DNA from: Ianthella basta
Taxonomy: Eukaryota > Porifera > Demospongiae > Verongiida > Ianthellidae
DNA: 64,000 bases
Direction of reading: 5' to 3'
Assembly (NCBI GenBank): GCA_964019415.1
Contig: OZ025877.1
Coordinates: 2,797,879-2,861,878, forward strand
In this document: positions 22,800 to 34,627 of the stretch, in pieces
Numbering within the stretch: the first letter of the stretch is position 1
Layout of the letters: every line of letters begins with the position of its first letter
The notes under the pieces: generated by a model
Databases searched by the model: none
Told to the model about the DNA's origin: nothing
The model's input: the letters and a program-made list of their open reading frames with translations, nothing else
Translations under genes and position numbers: made by a program

Positions 22800-25700
22800 A
22801 TGGATTCAAAGGCGGTCCCTCGCGCTCAAGCTGGCAAAGGGATTCCTATCATTCGGCGGAGACCGCCCATACCACGGTACACCAAGTATGAACGATGCCC
22901 AAATAGAGTACCTTGTCTACGTGGATCAAACTGCACCTTTGCACATTCTGAGGAAGAGTTACATCACTGGTTCAGAAACAGGTTGGAGGAAGAGCCTAGA
23001 TTACAACCATCCAAAGGAGCAAGGCCGCCGTATCAGATGTGCAAGAATGTCCAGGACACTGGGTACTGTTCTTTTGATGTCCGCTGTAACTTCCCACACT
23101 CGAGGAAGGAGCTGGAAGCCTGGTCGCAGGGAAGGTATTTATTGCAGCACCACCACAATCAAATGCTATATTGTGATAGCTGTGCACTTGGTGCTAGACA
23201 CTGAAAGCACTACTATTTGCCATGAATGTTTCATGGCTCTGGGGGACTGAGCTATGTGGTTACCACATACCCCACTAGGCTGCTAGCTAGCTTACTGCGC
23301 GAGGGTGAAAAAATGTCAATTAAAATGTGAAATGTTACACTGAGGATTAAGGTTACCTGTTCAGTGCATAGCTCAGTGTTGTGGCTCTGGTAACCAGGTT
23401 TGACTTACCATTCAGCGCAAAACTTTTGCAGGACAATTTTTTCCGAATCGTAAAATTTTGGCTCAAACTGTAATTTTTGCAGGAAACGTTTTGTGTTTTG
23501 TGAGATGCAGGTAAGCCTCGCCCCATATATGATGGTGGCATAAAGCAAACAATCACCTCAAAGCTCTTGGAGCCATTGCAGTGTTGATGACACCATCATT
23601 TGTACGAAGTGTGGTTAGGTACGCCTGTACCTGCTTATCCAGCTCACTTCCGAACAACAATGGACGACCTCTTTTCTTGTCTACTAGTTCCTTCACAGCC
23701 ATATCTTTAGCTACCTGCTTTCTTATTCTTCGCCAATTCTACCTCGTACTTCTTCCAAGTTCGCACACTGCTGTCCTTGAGAGGACGGCCAGGGAACGCT
23801 TTGGAAAGGAATTGTACGGCCGCTGTTACACCGTGCTCTGCTGCCCTTTTCCAAATACAAGCCTTTTCTGAGTAAAGTACTTGTACGCTCCGCATTGTGA
23901 ACTGCAGGCAGTATTCTCTTTGTTCGCATCGGTGCTGATGACCTTCTTCACCTCTTTATTGGCAGCTATGATGGTGGATGCCGGTACTACTGTTGACAGC
24001 AAACTGTCTGGCATCGGTAGCACTGAACCAGGGTGCATGAAGTAGTCGTACAGACAGATTACCCGTAACGGCTGTAAACTTTAGGGTGGCAGGTGTAGCA
24101 GTAAACACTCAACGATGAGATCACGAGCATGAGGCACTGTGCCTTCTGAGCATGCACAGCTAGGCTAGATCGGCTGCGGTATATACATAGTAAATTAGTT
24201 ACAGGCAACTATGCCATCATCTGTCTTAGATCACCACCCAATGTATAAGCATAGAGTTATACAAAATATTCACGGGGAATATTTTTGTGAATTGTAATCT
24301 ATCCGTAAAATTCGCAAAAATTGTGCTCCTCGAAAATTTTGTGCCATGCGGTACTTCATAATTAAGAGTCATTATTTAGCACCTGACTGTTTGGTATGCA
24401 GTTGTGGTTATCCATTACTTAAGTGTGCTTTGTCTATTTTCAGTATTATCCAGGAAAGCACGGAGGTGTCTATTCGACCAAGACCTATAATCAGCCCCCT
24501 TGTTCGCTATGAGCTCTGCACGAACAAGCCACCTTGTCCACATGGCACGGGCTGCACTTTTGCTCACTCTAAAGAAGAGTTACGTCACTGGTTTCAGAGC
24601 AGGGTAAAGGAAGAACCGAGACAAGAACATCCAGCAGGGGTGGCACCAGAATACAAAATGTGTACGAATGTTGAGAAAAGTGGCTACTGTCAACACGATG
24701 TACACTGTCACTTCCCGCACTCCAAAGAAGAGCTGGATGCCTGGCAGAAAGTTGAGCACAGACCCCGTACCACTTTAGACAAGTATATGCCACAATTGGC
24801 CAATGAAGATTACACACCAGTGAAGTAAGTACTACCATGTCATCTCATCTATAATAGTGTAATGACCTTCTCCTTTGACAAGCAAATGAATGAATGGCTT
24901 GTACACATCTATCTTGTAGTATTGCCGAGCACAGAACACAATCACAACATGCTGAGGGGGTACTGCTCAGCCAACTGTCCAGAGAATGGCCAAGGCTAAA
25001 GTGAGTTTTCGATGTGCGGTTTAGCTCCTTTTGATTCCAAGCTGAATCCTATGAATATTTTTATTTTTATTTATTTAGATCCAGCCAATCACAGCCTCAG
25101 AGTACAGGAGCGTCCTCAGAAGCCTCAGGTGAGATTTTATACACGAGTGGTCAGTTGTCTGTTGGGTGATATACCATATTTGTCTCCAGTCGCCATGCAG
25201 ACTCAGATGGAGTCTGAGTCTTGTTTGAGGCTGAAGTTCACTGAGTTGTTCATTGCACTAGAGTTCCTGTGTCAACCTTTCACAGGCTCCCTCAATCTAT
25301 GCATGCAGACACTGATATTGCCTCATACTCAGGCTGTCCATGATATTGTTGTAATGTACACATGATTGCTGTTAGACTATGATGCAACAAAATTACTGCA
25401 GTATGAATGGTCACGTTTGCCACCTCTGATTCGACTTATACCATCTCTGGTAGCTACTAGTTAGTTATGGTTAACTTTCAGCAACGTAGCTGCGACAAGC
25501 TTGGAGTGAAAGAAACTTGCGTACTGTTCTGAGGTATGTCTTGGGAGCTGGGCCTTGCAAGGTCGTTGCCATGCAGTTTACACTGCTGTTTGCTACTTGG
25601 CTATCATTCTGTCGTCATTTCTAGGTAGAACTCACCAGCGCAGTCCTTCCCCGTATTGACAATGGTTGCTATCATAGTCTGAACACCTTAGACTGAGAAC

Positions 25701-28700
25701 CGTTGGCGTCTATGGGATTTACATCACTTTGGAAACTGATAGAGCCCCTTGCACATCGCATGCAGGCCTCAAAAAGTTGGTTTCTCATACACGGTGTTCT
25801 AAATCCTGTAGACACCTTGGATCTCAGTCTAACCCACGTATATGCATGCATGAGTATAATATAACTAGGCATATGCTAAGTGCATAATTTAGGAATTGCC
25901 TCGCAGCATGAACAGTACGTGGCCAGTACATGTACAAGTGTAATGTGATGTTACAGACTGGAGCTGTCTTAGTAGCCAAGCGCCTTGTTTATAACTGCCA
26001 AAGCTCCTCAAGCCTGGACTGCCACTGCTTGTCCGTCGCCGAGGCCAGTAGCCTTGCACCATTCTGTCGCATTCGCTTCTAGTCTGGCCTCTCTTTGCCC
26101 CGCTGTCTCCCTGTCAAGTTGCGCCCACCGTCTTGCAGCATGGCCCCTCGGCATGCTGGACACAGCTATGTCGTTGCCATTCCCATCTGCTCTCCTTCTG
26201 TGCTCCTCTTCCGCGGAAGCATGCCGGCAAAGTTGAGCAGCCGAACAGGAGCAGAAGACAAGCCATCATGTGATTGAGTCACATGCGCTGTCACGTGTTG
26301 TGCGATACATAATTCGGATATATATACGTATATCACCGAGGCTCGAATAGACAGCGATCAATGGCCTCACTTCGCTCGCTTACGCTCGCCACTCAGCAAT
26401 TATGGCACAATTACAATCCTTGAACGTTGTTTTCCAGTTTTGAAATTCCCTGAGCTTACCATTATGAAATTTGTGGCAAGGTAGTTGTAAGATGAAGGAT
26501 GAATATAATGGAGTAAAATGCAACTAATAATTATAATAATGGACTGAAGGCATAATTCTACCCACATGTACTCCACGTCTTCTCCCATGCACAGAGTGGC
26601 AGTTAGCGTACAAAGAATCCCTTGACAGGCATGGCTCCGTGGACGTGGATGTGAAACGATGCATCTTTGTTGGCACCCCGTCGGTAGGAAAGTCCTCCCT
26701 GAAGCACCTGCTCGTGCACAATGCGCCCAAGGCCGTCAAGAAGAGCACCGCTGTAATGGAAGCACCAGAGGTAGTCACAGAACGTTACGCTGTGGGGGAG
26801 TTCACCTCTGAGTGGCAGCCAGTCACAGATGACGTAATGGAGAAGTCTCTTCACAAGTGCATTGCAAAGAAGGAGTATAATGATGAACATACGTATCCAG
26901 AACTGCAGCAACCTGTGGAAGAAGAAGCTGTAGACGGACGCACTTCTGAAATGTCAGTAGCTTCGGCAGACTCCCAGGCACTTGAGCGTATGTCCACAAA
27001 AAATGAAGTTGTTGCTCTGCTTGAGAAGCATCGTCCCATCTTACCAGAAAGACTGGGAAAGAGCATCAAGCTGCAGCGCGCATCATTCATCCACCTGCTT
27101 GACACAGGTGGTCAGCCGTCTTTTCAGGATGCCCTCCCCCTCCTTTTGAATGCCCCGTGTACGTACATTCAGGTATTCAACGCATCCCGTGATCTGGACC
27201 AGCCTGTCCCCATCACCTATCGCCCCAGTGATGAAGAAGAGACAGAGGAAGATCAGCAGCTCAGTTCAGAGACAGCATGGGACACGATGCTGCGCTCCTT
27301 CTCCAGCATGCAGACCATGGCCCACAAGTGCTCCAAAAAGATGCCAATCTTTCAGCAGAAAGGAAGTCACCCACCAACGCTTCGCATTTTCGTTGTGGGC
27401 AACTTCAGAGATCAGCTCGTCAAGGAGGGAAGAGAAATGAAGGCGGTAGAGGATATTTGCAAGCGCTTGAAGAAGTTAGAGGTAAAGCCGTATTATCACT
27501 CTATCCAGGTTAATTCCGCAGGCCAGCCATTTTACCTCATCAACAGCATGGCTGAAAATGAGGATGACAGAGCCTATGTCAAATGTCTCCGTAAAGACAT
27601 TTCCAAAGCTGAGTATAGTCTACAGTTGAAGGTGCCTGTGATGTGGTTTCTCTGCATGCAAACCACACGACGTTGCCCACAGAAATTCCTCAGATTCCCG
27701 GATCTACAAGAATTCTGCTCGAAATGTGGTTTTGTAGATGGAGAAAATGCAGAAAAGCAATTTTCTGCCCTCCTACATCTGTTTTCCCTCCTTGGCTTTT
27801 ACTCTTTCTTCAACCTCCGAGGTGTTCCCAATGAAAGCAATTTTGTTTGCACTGACACCGGTGTCTTCCTCAAGGAGGTGTCCAAGCTGCTCGCCATACA
27901 GCACCACAAGCAACCAAGGTGCTCTGGTGTTAGGAAGTTCCAACAGTATGGCATCATCTCCAGTGAAGATGATGAACTCTTTGAGGAATTGGGCATTAGG
28001 AAGGAGGTGGACCGAAAGTGGTTCCTTGGAGCTCTGGAGCACCTTGGATTGTTGGCGCGCTATTCGGATTCTGGGTATTCTGCTCCATCTTACTTCATGC
28101 CTATTGCCCTGCCGCAAGAGAAGATGAAGATGGAAGATCAGGGCACTGTGGCCTCCCTTTGTGTCACCTTTGAATTCCCGGCTGCCACACCCCCTTTGGT
28201 CGACACAGACCTCCCACGAGGCATTTTCTGCCAACTGGCAGTGAAGCTCAGTAAAGTTGGTTCCTGGAAACCTTTTCCGAAAGCAAGCAATCGCAACACA
28301 GTCAAGTTCAGGTCGGGGAAGTTTGATGTGTACTTGAGGGAAGCACCAGGATTCATCAGCCTCACTCCCTTCCTGATGGAGGAGTTGGATGGGAAGGATC
28401 CAATAGCAGAACTCCATGAGCTTTGCAGAGAGATGCGCCACCTATTCTCCAAGGGCCTGGAATCTGCGGCTGATGATGTGTTAGGAGTCCAAGGCAGGCA
28501 AGCAGCCGATCTCGTGTTTGGGTTTGAGTGCTGCTGTGACTGCACTCAGACACCTCATCTAGCAACCCTCAGACAGGCAGCGTCAAAGGGAGACTCCCTG
28601 ATTTGCCAAGCCACAGAAGAGGGACGGGACAGCAAACAGGAAGAACAGATTTGGTTCAGTCTAGTAGACTCTAAGGTGAGGAGAAATGGTGGTGATGGAG

Positions 28701-28976
28701 GTTCAACAGCTGGAGCACAAGCTATATACTCATGCCAGTATACTGTCCTCGTTCCTTTTCCTGCTACATGATCTTGTGATTCTGTTCTGTGCCCACTACA
28801 GCTTGTGAAGCTAGACAGCATGTGGATCATGGAAAAGCCTTTTGACTCTACCAGATTTGGTGAGTGTGTCAGTGTCTGTCTCATGCACATATGTTATCAG
28901 ATATCAGTAGCTTGTAGAGTAGTCTTCTACTTTAGAGTACTTTCGTTCAGTGTTGATAAATGTACATAGTTGTTGT

Positions 28977-29038
<62 letters not shown>

Positions 29039-30486
29039 GTTTGGTACATGCCAGCTAGTGTGGATCATGTAGTATGACCCAATTGGGAAGAGCATAGTTT
29101 CCAGATCAGTTTTAATAGAAGCATGCACGACTACACTTGTACATAAATCCCACTTCTTTATAGCGTATAGCGGGAAATATTGGCGGGCATAAAATTTGGC
29201 AGATTTGCCATGAAAGGCATTTGGCAGTTTTTAAATTTGGCAGATTTCGTTCCCCAAGACTGATGATGTCACAAAATGGCTATTGACGGCCAAGGAGAAG
29301 AGGCTTCGTGGGCAGTGACTGTCACCACAACAGTCGTGTTCTCAGCATGCTGCATTGCCTTCAACTTCTCTGCAGGTATCGTACTTCAGCCTTCTCGTGG
29401 TTGTTTCAGGCATTGCGAAGTGTCTAGTTGCTCTAGCGGGACCGTTTTTAGCTGCGATTCTTCCTATCTTCGCTCTCTCTTCAGGCGTGTGGCCCGTGTA
29501 AGAGCCACGAGTCACACTGTGCTTCATGTCGACCTTCGCTTGCTCACCAGGCACGAGAGCTTGCCTCACGCTTTTGTTCACGTGTTTTGTCTCCTTCCTT
29601 GAGAGAGCGTCACACTTGAGCACAGGTCCTTCTCTCTGTACATACTTCAACAGCGTCATCTGGCAATCAACTCCAGTGCACATGCGTAATGAACTGCAAG
29701 TTACTCATACGTATACTTATTGTACTGTATTGCATGTGTTTATAATAGCCGGAAATATTGGCGGGGTTTTAATTTGATGGATTTTCTGAAAACCGCCAAA
29801 ATTATTGCCCGCCAATATTTCCCGCTATATGGTATACTGTGACTCCTTCAGTCTCAGCAGCTAGTTTGGCATGGTCGACACAAGCTGGTTTGCACTTTTG
29901 ATGTTTACCTGTTCATGTCTATACTTACACAGCAACTGTTGGTGCTCCTGTTGGCCCAGAAACGGATGAACACGAGTACAAGAAACTTATTGTTCCAATT
30001 TTCAGGACCAAGCCTCCTCGGCCCTGTATAGAGACAAGAGATGTCCTTGACATGGTGGCGCGTCACCAGAAGGAGATCAACGCCATGCTGAACCACCCCG
30101 CCGGAGGAACGGTGCACTTTGGCATCCAAGATGAAGGCAACATTGTGGAGGAGGGACTTGATATTGACCAGGATGAAGCCATGGATGCAATTCTAGCACT
30201 AGTTGGACAGATAGTGCAGAATTTCTTCCCTGCAGTGGGTGCATCGTTCTGGAGTGTTAAACCAGTGAACCTCCTTGACAGCAATGGGAGACAAACTGGA
30301 CGATGGAGATTTGACATCTGTGTGAAACCACACACCCACACGATTGTTTGGCTCGGACGAAACGACACTAAGGCTTACTACCGCCAAGGAGCCTGCAGCC
30401 ATCCAATGCCAGCGGATATGCTGGAGGAAAGGATAAAAGGTTCGTTAACTCTCCCTTCTTCCATTAAGCCCCACCCATATGCCTAG
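22800..30486 (+). CDS. Multidomain protein: 2 double-CCCH cassettes, P-loop GTPase/COR, AlbA_2 (Schlafen-like)
   Basis: Seven exons join in phase: 22800-23134, 24444-24824, 24920-25000, 25079-25128, 26595-28675, 28802-28859 and 29933-30486, giving 3540 nt and 1179 codons before TAG. Exons 1 and 2 each encode one C-x5-C-x5-C-x3-H and one C-x8-C-x5-C-x3-H finger with a FAHSxEEL..W signature, as in HELZ/ZC3H7-type RNA-binding fingers. Exons 3-4 encode a Gln/Ser-rich linker. Exon 5 is a GTPase with a COR-like domain. Exon 7 is an AlbA_2 domain. The first ATG lies just after a TATA promoter and 5'-UTR intron. A longer 3' end is possible because AAAAG/GTTCGT at 30438 is a weak donor. Each domain is recognisable, but I know of no described protein with this order. 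A role in RNA sensing or antiviral defence is inference from the modules. Confidence 0.8.
23407..24347 (-). mobile_element. DNA transposon remnant in intron 1, HTH-coding
   Basis: Imperfect terminal inverted repeats of about 40 bp (left ...GCGCAAAACTTTTGC...CAATTTTTTCCGAAT; right, reversed, ...GCACAAAATTTTCGAG...CAATTTTTGCGAAT). The minus strand encodes a helix-turn-helix piece, GKRAAEHGVTAAVQFLSKAF followed by DSSVRTWKKY, with a frameshift near 23850. The matching intron of the second gene (around 40740) lacks the block and reads straight across, giving an empty site inside the window. Confidence 0.7.
26595..28675 (+). CDS. GTPase-COR exon of gene 1
   Basis: One 2081-nt exon entered through a split Glu codon (G/AG, EWQLAYKESL). 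G1 is FVGTPSVGKSSL, G3 is LLDTGGQPSFQDALPLLL and a G4-like motif is VVGNFRD (NxxD). Between G1 and G3 lies a variable acidic stretch of about 90 residues. After the GTPase come a COR-A-like helical part (TRRCPQKFLRFPDLQEFC...ALLHLFSLLGFYSFFN) and a COR-B-like part (YFMPIALPQ, DLPRGIFCQLAVKL, then a CCCDC motif near the end). Roc-COR proteins are GTP-driven switches that usually dimerise through COR. Long antisense frames here are shadows. The exon ends in phase 0 at TCTAAG/GTGAGG. Confidence 0.85.
28979..29034. repeat. (GT)n microsatellite
   Basis: About 28 GT repeats in the intron between the 58-nt exon and the AlbA_2 exon. Confidence 0.95.
29168..29827 (-). mobile_element. 660-bp TIR element with TA target duplication, Tc1/mariner-like size class
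   Basis: Perfect 22-bp terminal inverted repeats starting TAGCGGGAAATATTGGCG on each side, bordered by TA (29166-29167 and 29828-29829). The minus strand inside encodes a helix-turn-helix-like TPEERAKIGRIAAKNGPAR followed by ATRHFAM, related in pattern to the HTH in the 23.4-kb element. The 113-codon ORF (29342-29683) is too short for a full transposase, so the element is non-autonomous. Confidence 0.8.
29933..30486 (+). CDS. Terminal exon of gene 1: AlbA_2 / Schlafen-type domain
   Basis: Enters from the 58-nt exon through a split Ala codon (G/CA). The core AlbA_2 signature is INAMLNHPAGGTVHFGIQD followed by EGNIVEEGLDI, and the C-terminal part AYYRQGACSHPM fits the usual RxG.SS.PM strand. 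AlbA_2 is the N-terminal fold of Schlafen proteins, which bind and in some cases cut tRNA, and of many bacterial transcription factors. Catalytic acidic residues cannot be assigned by eye. It ends at TAG 30484-30486, 12 codons after the conserved ERIKG. Confidence 0.75.
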
Positions 30487-31050
30487 ACGGCCCCTGCTAG
30501 CCATCTGCCCCAGAGGTTACCTCCGTGTGGAGGTTAGTTTGGTATTGGTAACAGGACTGGGTAGGCTTACCATTAATGTACTGTTACCCGCCTCCTTTCA
30601 CATGATATCCTCATGTGCATGGCTGCAGGCCCTGCCTGTTTCGGTAATTAGCTCTCTGAACTGCCCACTTCCGTTTGGTGCCCCTCCCGGCACTGCCTTA
30701 CTCCTTCCCACTTCCGTCTATCCTAATTAGATGGTTTCACATTACCTGCTAGGTCTATTAATTTAGCTTGGGCCCAGTAATTGGCCGTGTCTAAGGGAGC
30801 CATTTTGGAAACTCACTATCCCTAGACTCGGTCATGTACCAATCACAGTGTCACACTGTCTAGGATCAGGTTTTTTTATTTATGAGAATTCCTTTTAAAT
30901 CAAAGTATAAGACTGTAAAATCACAAATACCGATTAACATGAATTAAACACAACCAATAGATGTAAATGTGAAGCCAAATGACACAAGGTGAACTCGTGG
31001 CAAGCATGCAAAGCTATGAACTATGAATACTGGTGGAAAAATCCACCTGT
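30487..31050. other. 3' flank of gene 1, no further gene seen
   Basis: C/T-rich at first, then AT-rich. No coding frame was recognised. It probably contains the 3' UTR. Confidence 0.5.
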
Positions 31051-32203
31051 CTCAGTACGTTACCTTCTGTAGCCACTGTGACCAGACGCTCGAGTGTCAA
31101 TGCAAGCCCCATATAACCTCAAGGATGTACAGTATAGGGTTCCTGAAGATTGTGTACCATTGTGTGTATAGCAGGCTATGCTATATGACTTTGGACGCAT
31201 ATGTTTTACGTACAATTGTAAATGTTCCATTCGACTTCTCTTTATGTATAACTAGCAGGGTGCCCGCCTTCGGCAGGCTTCTGCTATGGTGAGTCGCACA
31301 ACAGCGAGTCAGCCCTAGCCAGTTTTGACGTATGTGAGCTGGTAGCAACGGAAGGTAGCTGCTATATTAATAATAACGACGGCCGAGTTTAAAGTTGATC
31401 GTTGAACAACAGCGAATCAAACCGTCCAAAAACTGGAAGTCAAGGGAGCGATAATTAATAAAATGGCCGTCAGCCGTGAATGAAAAACCGGAAATAGAAA
31501 GATATCTCTTCAAGAACTGCAAGACGGGCGATTTCAACCCGTGGAGGACACTCGCGGAGCCCCACTTTATAATCCCTGAGAGTTTAGTGGCGATCTGTGC
31601 AGTAGTTTTTGCCCGAAACGCGAACGAACAGACAAACAAACAAACAAACAAACAAACTGAATTATATATATTGACAATTGTAGATATAATGCATGAGAGT
31701 TAATTGAGTTTGGTGAATCAGATTTTCAATTGGCCAGCTGTAGACTCTACAAATACTGTAGGCACTCTGCATGCATGTATGCAGGAGCCGGCCAGCTGCA
31801 GGTGGGCTGAGGTGGGCTGAGGTGGGCTGAAATTCATAGACAGAGAATGTAGACATTGGTATAATTATGCAAAATACACAATTATACCCTGAGCTTCTTG
31901 GTACACAACAGGTCATGAATTTTATTAGTATACTTCATCAAGTCCCATGCAGACCCCCACCCCCCAACCACTATAGCTGGCTCATGGTTTACAAAGAAAG
32001 ACAAAACTACATTCATTTTTCACTGCAGCACTTGTCACTTAAGCAGCTGAAGGGCTTGGCAGTACCAAATGACATTACTGAGCTTAGCAGTTTCTATTAT
32101 TTATCACCATTAATTTAGCATCAAACCAATAATACTGTCTAAAATGTTACCATAGCTACCACTGCATCACTTAGGCTACCACAATCTACACTACCTAAAC
32201 ATT

Positions 32204-32271
<68 letters not shown>

Positions 32272-32400
32272 CACACACACGCACACACACACGCACGCAC
32301 CATTAAAAGGATAAGTGATCTCATAGCAATGTGTGCACACATACATGATGGCTATGTTCCCTATAGCTAGGTGTCCACCTAGCAAATTACAAAATTGAAA
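31050..32400 (+). repeat. Local repeat family, copy 1 (direct)
   Basis: 31065-31250 and 31700-32400 match 37035-37230 and 37255-37985 in the same orientation at about 90 percent. Includes a (CA)n tract (32207-32300). No protein is encoded. Confidence 0.8.
31252..31662 (+). mobile_element. Insertion with ACAAAC-repeat tail in repeat copy 1
   Basis: Begins ACTAGCAGGGTGCCCGCC and ends in five GACAAACAAAC-type repeats before AATTATATATA. The direct paralogue at about 37222 lacks this block, so it is an insertion after duplication. A microsatellite-like tail fits a SINE or non-LTR-driven short element. The family is not identified. Confidence 0.6.
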
Positions 32401-32985
32401 AATTCTACATAATGTTATATTGGTGTATTATTTTTGCTTCATTCTTCAATTTAGAGGTAAAATTCAGAGGTAAATTTGTATTAGCTGATAGCGGGACCAG
32501 AGCTAAAGCTCGAAAAAGCAAAAATTTGTCAAAAGCGGATTCGAATTAGGTGGACTACACTGTATATATTTGATTTCCTGAGTGCATGGAGGGAGGGTGG
32601 GAGAATGAACACTGTCTCCAACAGGGTAGCTACACACTTTACTGGCCAGCTTGGCTGCATGTGTCTATATCTAAAGCCACTGGCAAGTGGTTGCTTTGCC
32701 TCCACAGCCTTTGTGCGCCAGTCTATTAGCACTTCTAGTTGAGGGTGCCCCGTGTGGTGCCCGCTAGCTCAGCCTGCACGCACACCAAGCCCATCTTCTT
32801 CCCCCACCTTGAATTATCGTCGTTGGTCAACACCTGGATTGACGTACTGTGGGATTCTCCCCTTTCTGCCCAGTCTGCCTAAGCCTCCCTGGTCGAGTTA
32901 ACCTTATTTATGGAGAAGATGCTACCAGCTCATACATGTACATACACGAGATACCACACTTATCCTTTTAATGGCATGTGTACGC

Positions 32986-33039
<54 letters not shown>

Positions 33040-33260
33040 ATGTTTTGGTAGTGTAGATTGTGGTAGCTATGGTTACTTTTGGACAGTATTATTGGTTTGA
33101 TGCTAAATTAAGGGTGATAAATAATAGAACCTGCTAAGCTCAGTAATGCCATTCCGTACTGCCGAGCCCTTCAGCCACTCAAGTGACAAGTGCTGCAGTG
33201 AAAAAATTGAATGTGCAGGGGGAAGTTAACGAGCTTCGAGCGCAGTACTGACTTCAGTGG

Positions 33261-33300
33261 GATACAAGACGTTTCGATCCGTAGATCTTCATCAGTTGTA
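33261..33300 (-). ncRNA. Hammerhead ribozyme motif, left end of Penelope composite
   Basis: On the minus strand: stem I TACAA, core CTGATGA, stem II GATC-TACG-GATC, core GAAAC, cleavage GTC, stem I TTGTA. Stem III is only C-G, as in the minimal hammerheads known from Penelope-like elements, which tend to work as dimers. Confidence 0.75.
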
Positions 33301-33471
33301 ATACAAAACTTAGGGAAGCGCGACATTAAATAAGGGTGTGTGTGTCATTGAGTGTCAAAAGTTTGGCGGGGGGTGATGTAATGGGTGCATCTGATTAGGA
33401 GTAAAGGGGGTGATAGGCAATAGAATGAATAGGGGTGGGAGGTGAGGTAGGGTGAGGTGGCCTGGGGTCAG

Positions 33472-34608
33472 TCAAGGGGGAGAGTGAGAAGGAGGCTTGT
33501 TCAACAAGGGGAGCCAGGAGGGATTAATGTTAAGTCCACAGTCCAAGTTAGAGGTTTGGGGTTGCTGGTGGATGTGCAGGGCCTCTAGGACCCTTCTCTT
33601 CCAATAGCTACCTTCCTCTTGTTTGACTGTAGCGGCTTCCCAGTTGACCTGGTGCTGGTTGGTCCAGGAGTGCACAGCAATACCATTCTTGGGGTCATTC
33701 TTCTTTACTGCAGTCTTGTGCTCACTAATCCGCTTCTCCAAGGTTCTTCCTGTCTCCCCAATGTATACACTTGGGCAATCCTTGCATGGTACCTCATAGA
33801 CTACTCCCTTCTTCTTCCTGTCCGATCTTGGCTGCTTCACCTTCACTAATGAGGATCTGAGAGTGCTTCGGGATGACGTCACTGTTTTCACTCCCAGTGG
33901 TCTGCACATCCTCTCAATTCGCTCACTGACTCCTTTGACATATGGAATGTGTAGGAGTTTGGGAGGTGACTCAGTTTCTACAATTGTGGTGGTTGGTGTT
34001 GTTCTGCCTCTCAAGTTGTTCTTCACTACTGCTCCAGGATAGCCATTGGCCATGAACACTCGCCTGAGGTGCTGGATCTCTTGCCATCGCTTTCCTCCCC
34101 CGCATACCTTCTCTGCTCTGACTCTCAAGCACTGTACGACTCCTCTGAACACCTTGGCTGGGTGGTGAGAGTTGAAGTTCAGGTATCTGTCAGTATGTGT
34201 CTTCTTGCGGAAGACAGATGTCAGGGCTGAGTTTCCACACCTTTCCAGTTGCACGTCAAGGAAAGCGATCTTGCCTTCTGCTTCTCTTTCCATTGTGAAT
34301 TGGATAGAGCGGTTCTGTCCATTGATGTGCTGGTAGAAGGTCTTCAAGCGGTCATCATCATGTGGCCAGATGGCAAAGATATCGTCCACGTATCTCAGCC
34401 ACATCTTGGGCTTGTATGGCGATGTCTCTAGAGCTCGTGTCTCCAGGGCTTCCATGAAGATGTTAGCTACAATGGGTGAGAGCGGAGAGCCCATGGCTGC
34501 CCCTTTCACTTGTTCAAAGAAAGATCCGCCAAACTGGAAGTAAGTCGACTCAGCCCTGACATCTGTCTTCCGCAAGAAGACACATACTGACAGATACCTG
34601 AACTTCAA
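33472..34608 (-). CDS. Penelope-like reverse transcriptase/GIY-YIG protein (5'-truncated)
   Basis: The element-derived frame starts with TYFQFGGSFFEQVKGAAMGS at about 34550. It keeps RT motif B (AAMGSPLSPIVANIFM), motif C (YVDDIFAIW) and a following FLDVQLER. After a linker (PYVKGVSERIERMCRPLG) comes the GIY-YIG endonuclease, with CKDCPSVYIGETGRTLEKRI and SEHKTAV. RT motif A and everything upstream is missing, so it cannot be autonomous. The codons upstream of 34550 belong to the opposite copy. Confidence 0.85.
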   Translation of the reverse strand: MKFRYLSVCVFLRKTDVRAESTYFQFGGSFFEQVKGAAMGSPLSPIVANIFMEALETRALETSPYKPKMWLRYVDDIFAIWPHDDDRLKTFYQHINGQNRSIQFTMEREAEGKIAFLDVQLERCGNSALTSVFRKKTHTDRYLNFNSHHPAKVFRGVVQCLRVRAEKVCGGGKRWQEIQHLRRVFMANGYPGAVVKNNLRGRTTPTTTIVETESPPKLLHIPYVKGVSERIERMCRPLGVKTVTSSRSTLRSSLVKVKQPRSDRKKKGVVYEVPCKDCPSVYIGETGRTLEKRISEHKTAVKKNDPKNGIAVHSWTNQHQVNWEAATVKQEEGSYWKRRVLEALHIHQQPQTSNLDCGLNINPSWLPLLNKPPSHSPP

Positions 34609-34627
34609 CTCTCACCACCCAGCCAAG

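Noticed and set aside
27773-28441. 222-codon antisense ORF, repeated at 59092-59760
   Set aside because: It is the reverse of the conserved COR exon in both paralogues, has no recognisable domain, and is conserved only because the sense strand is.
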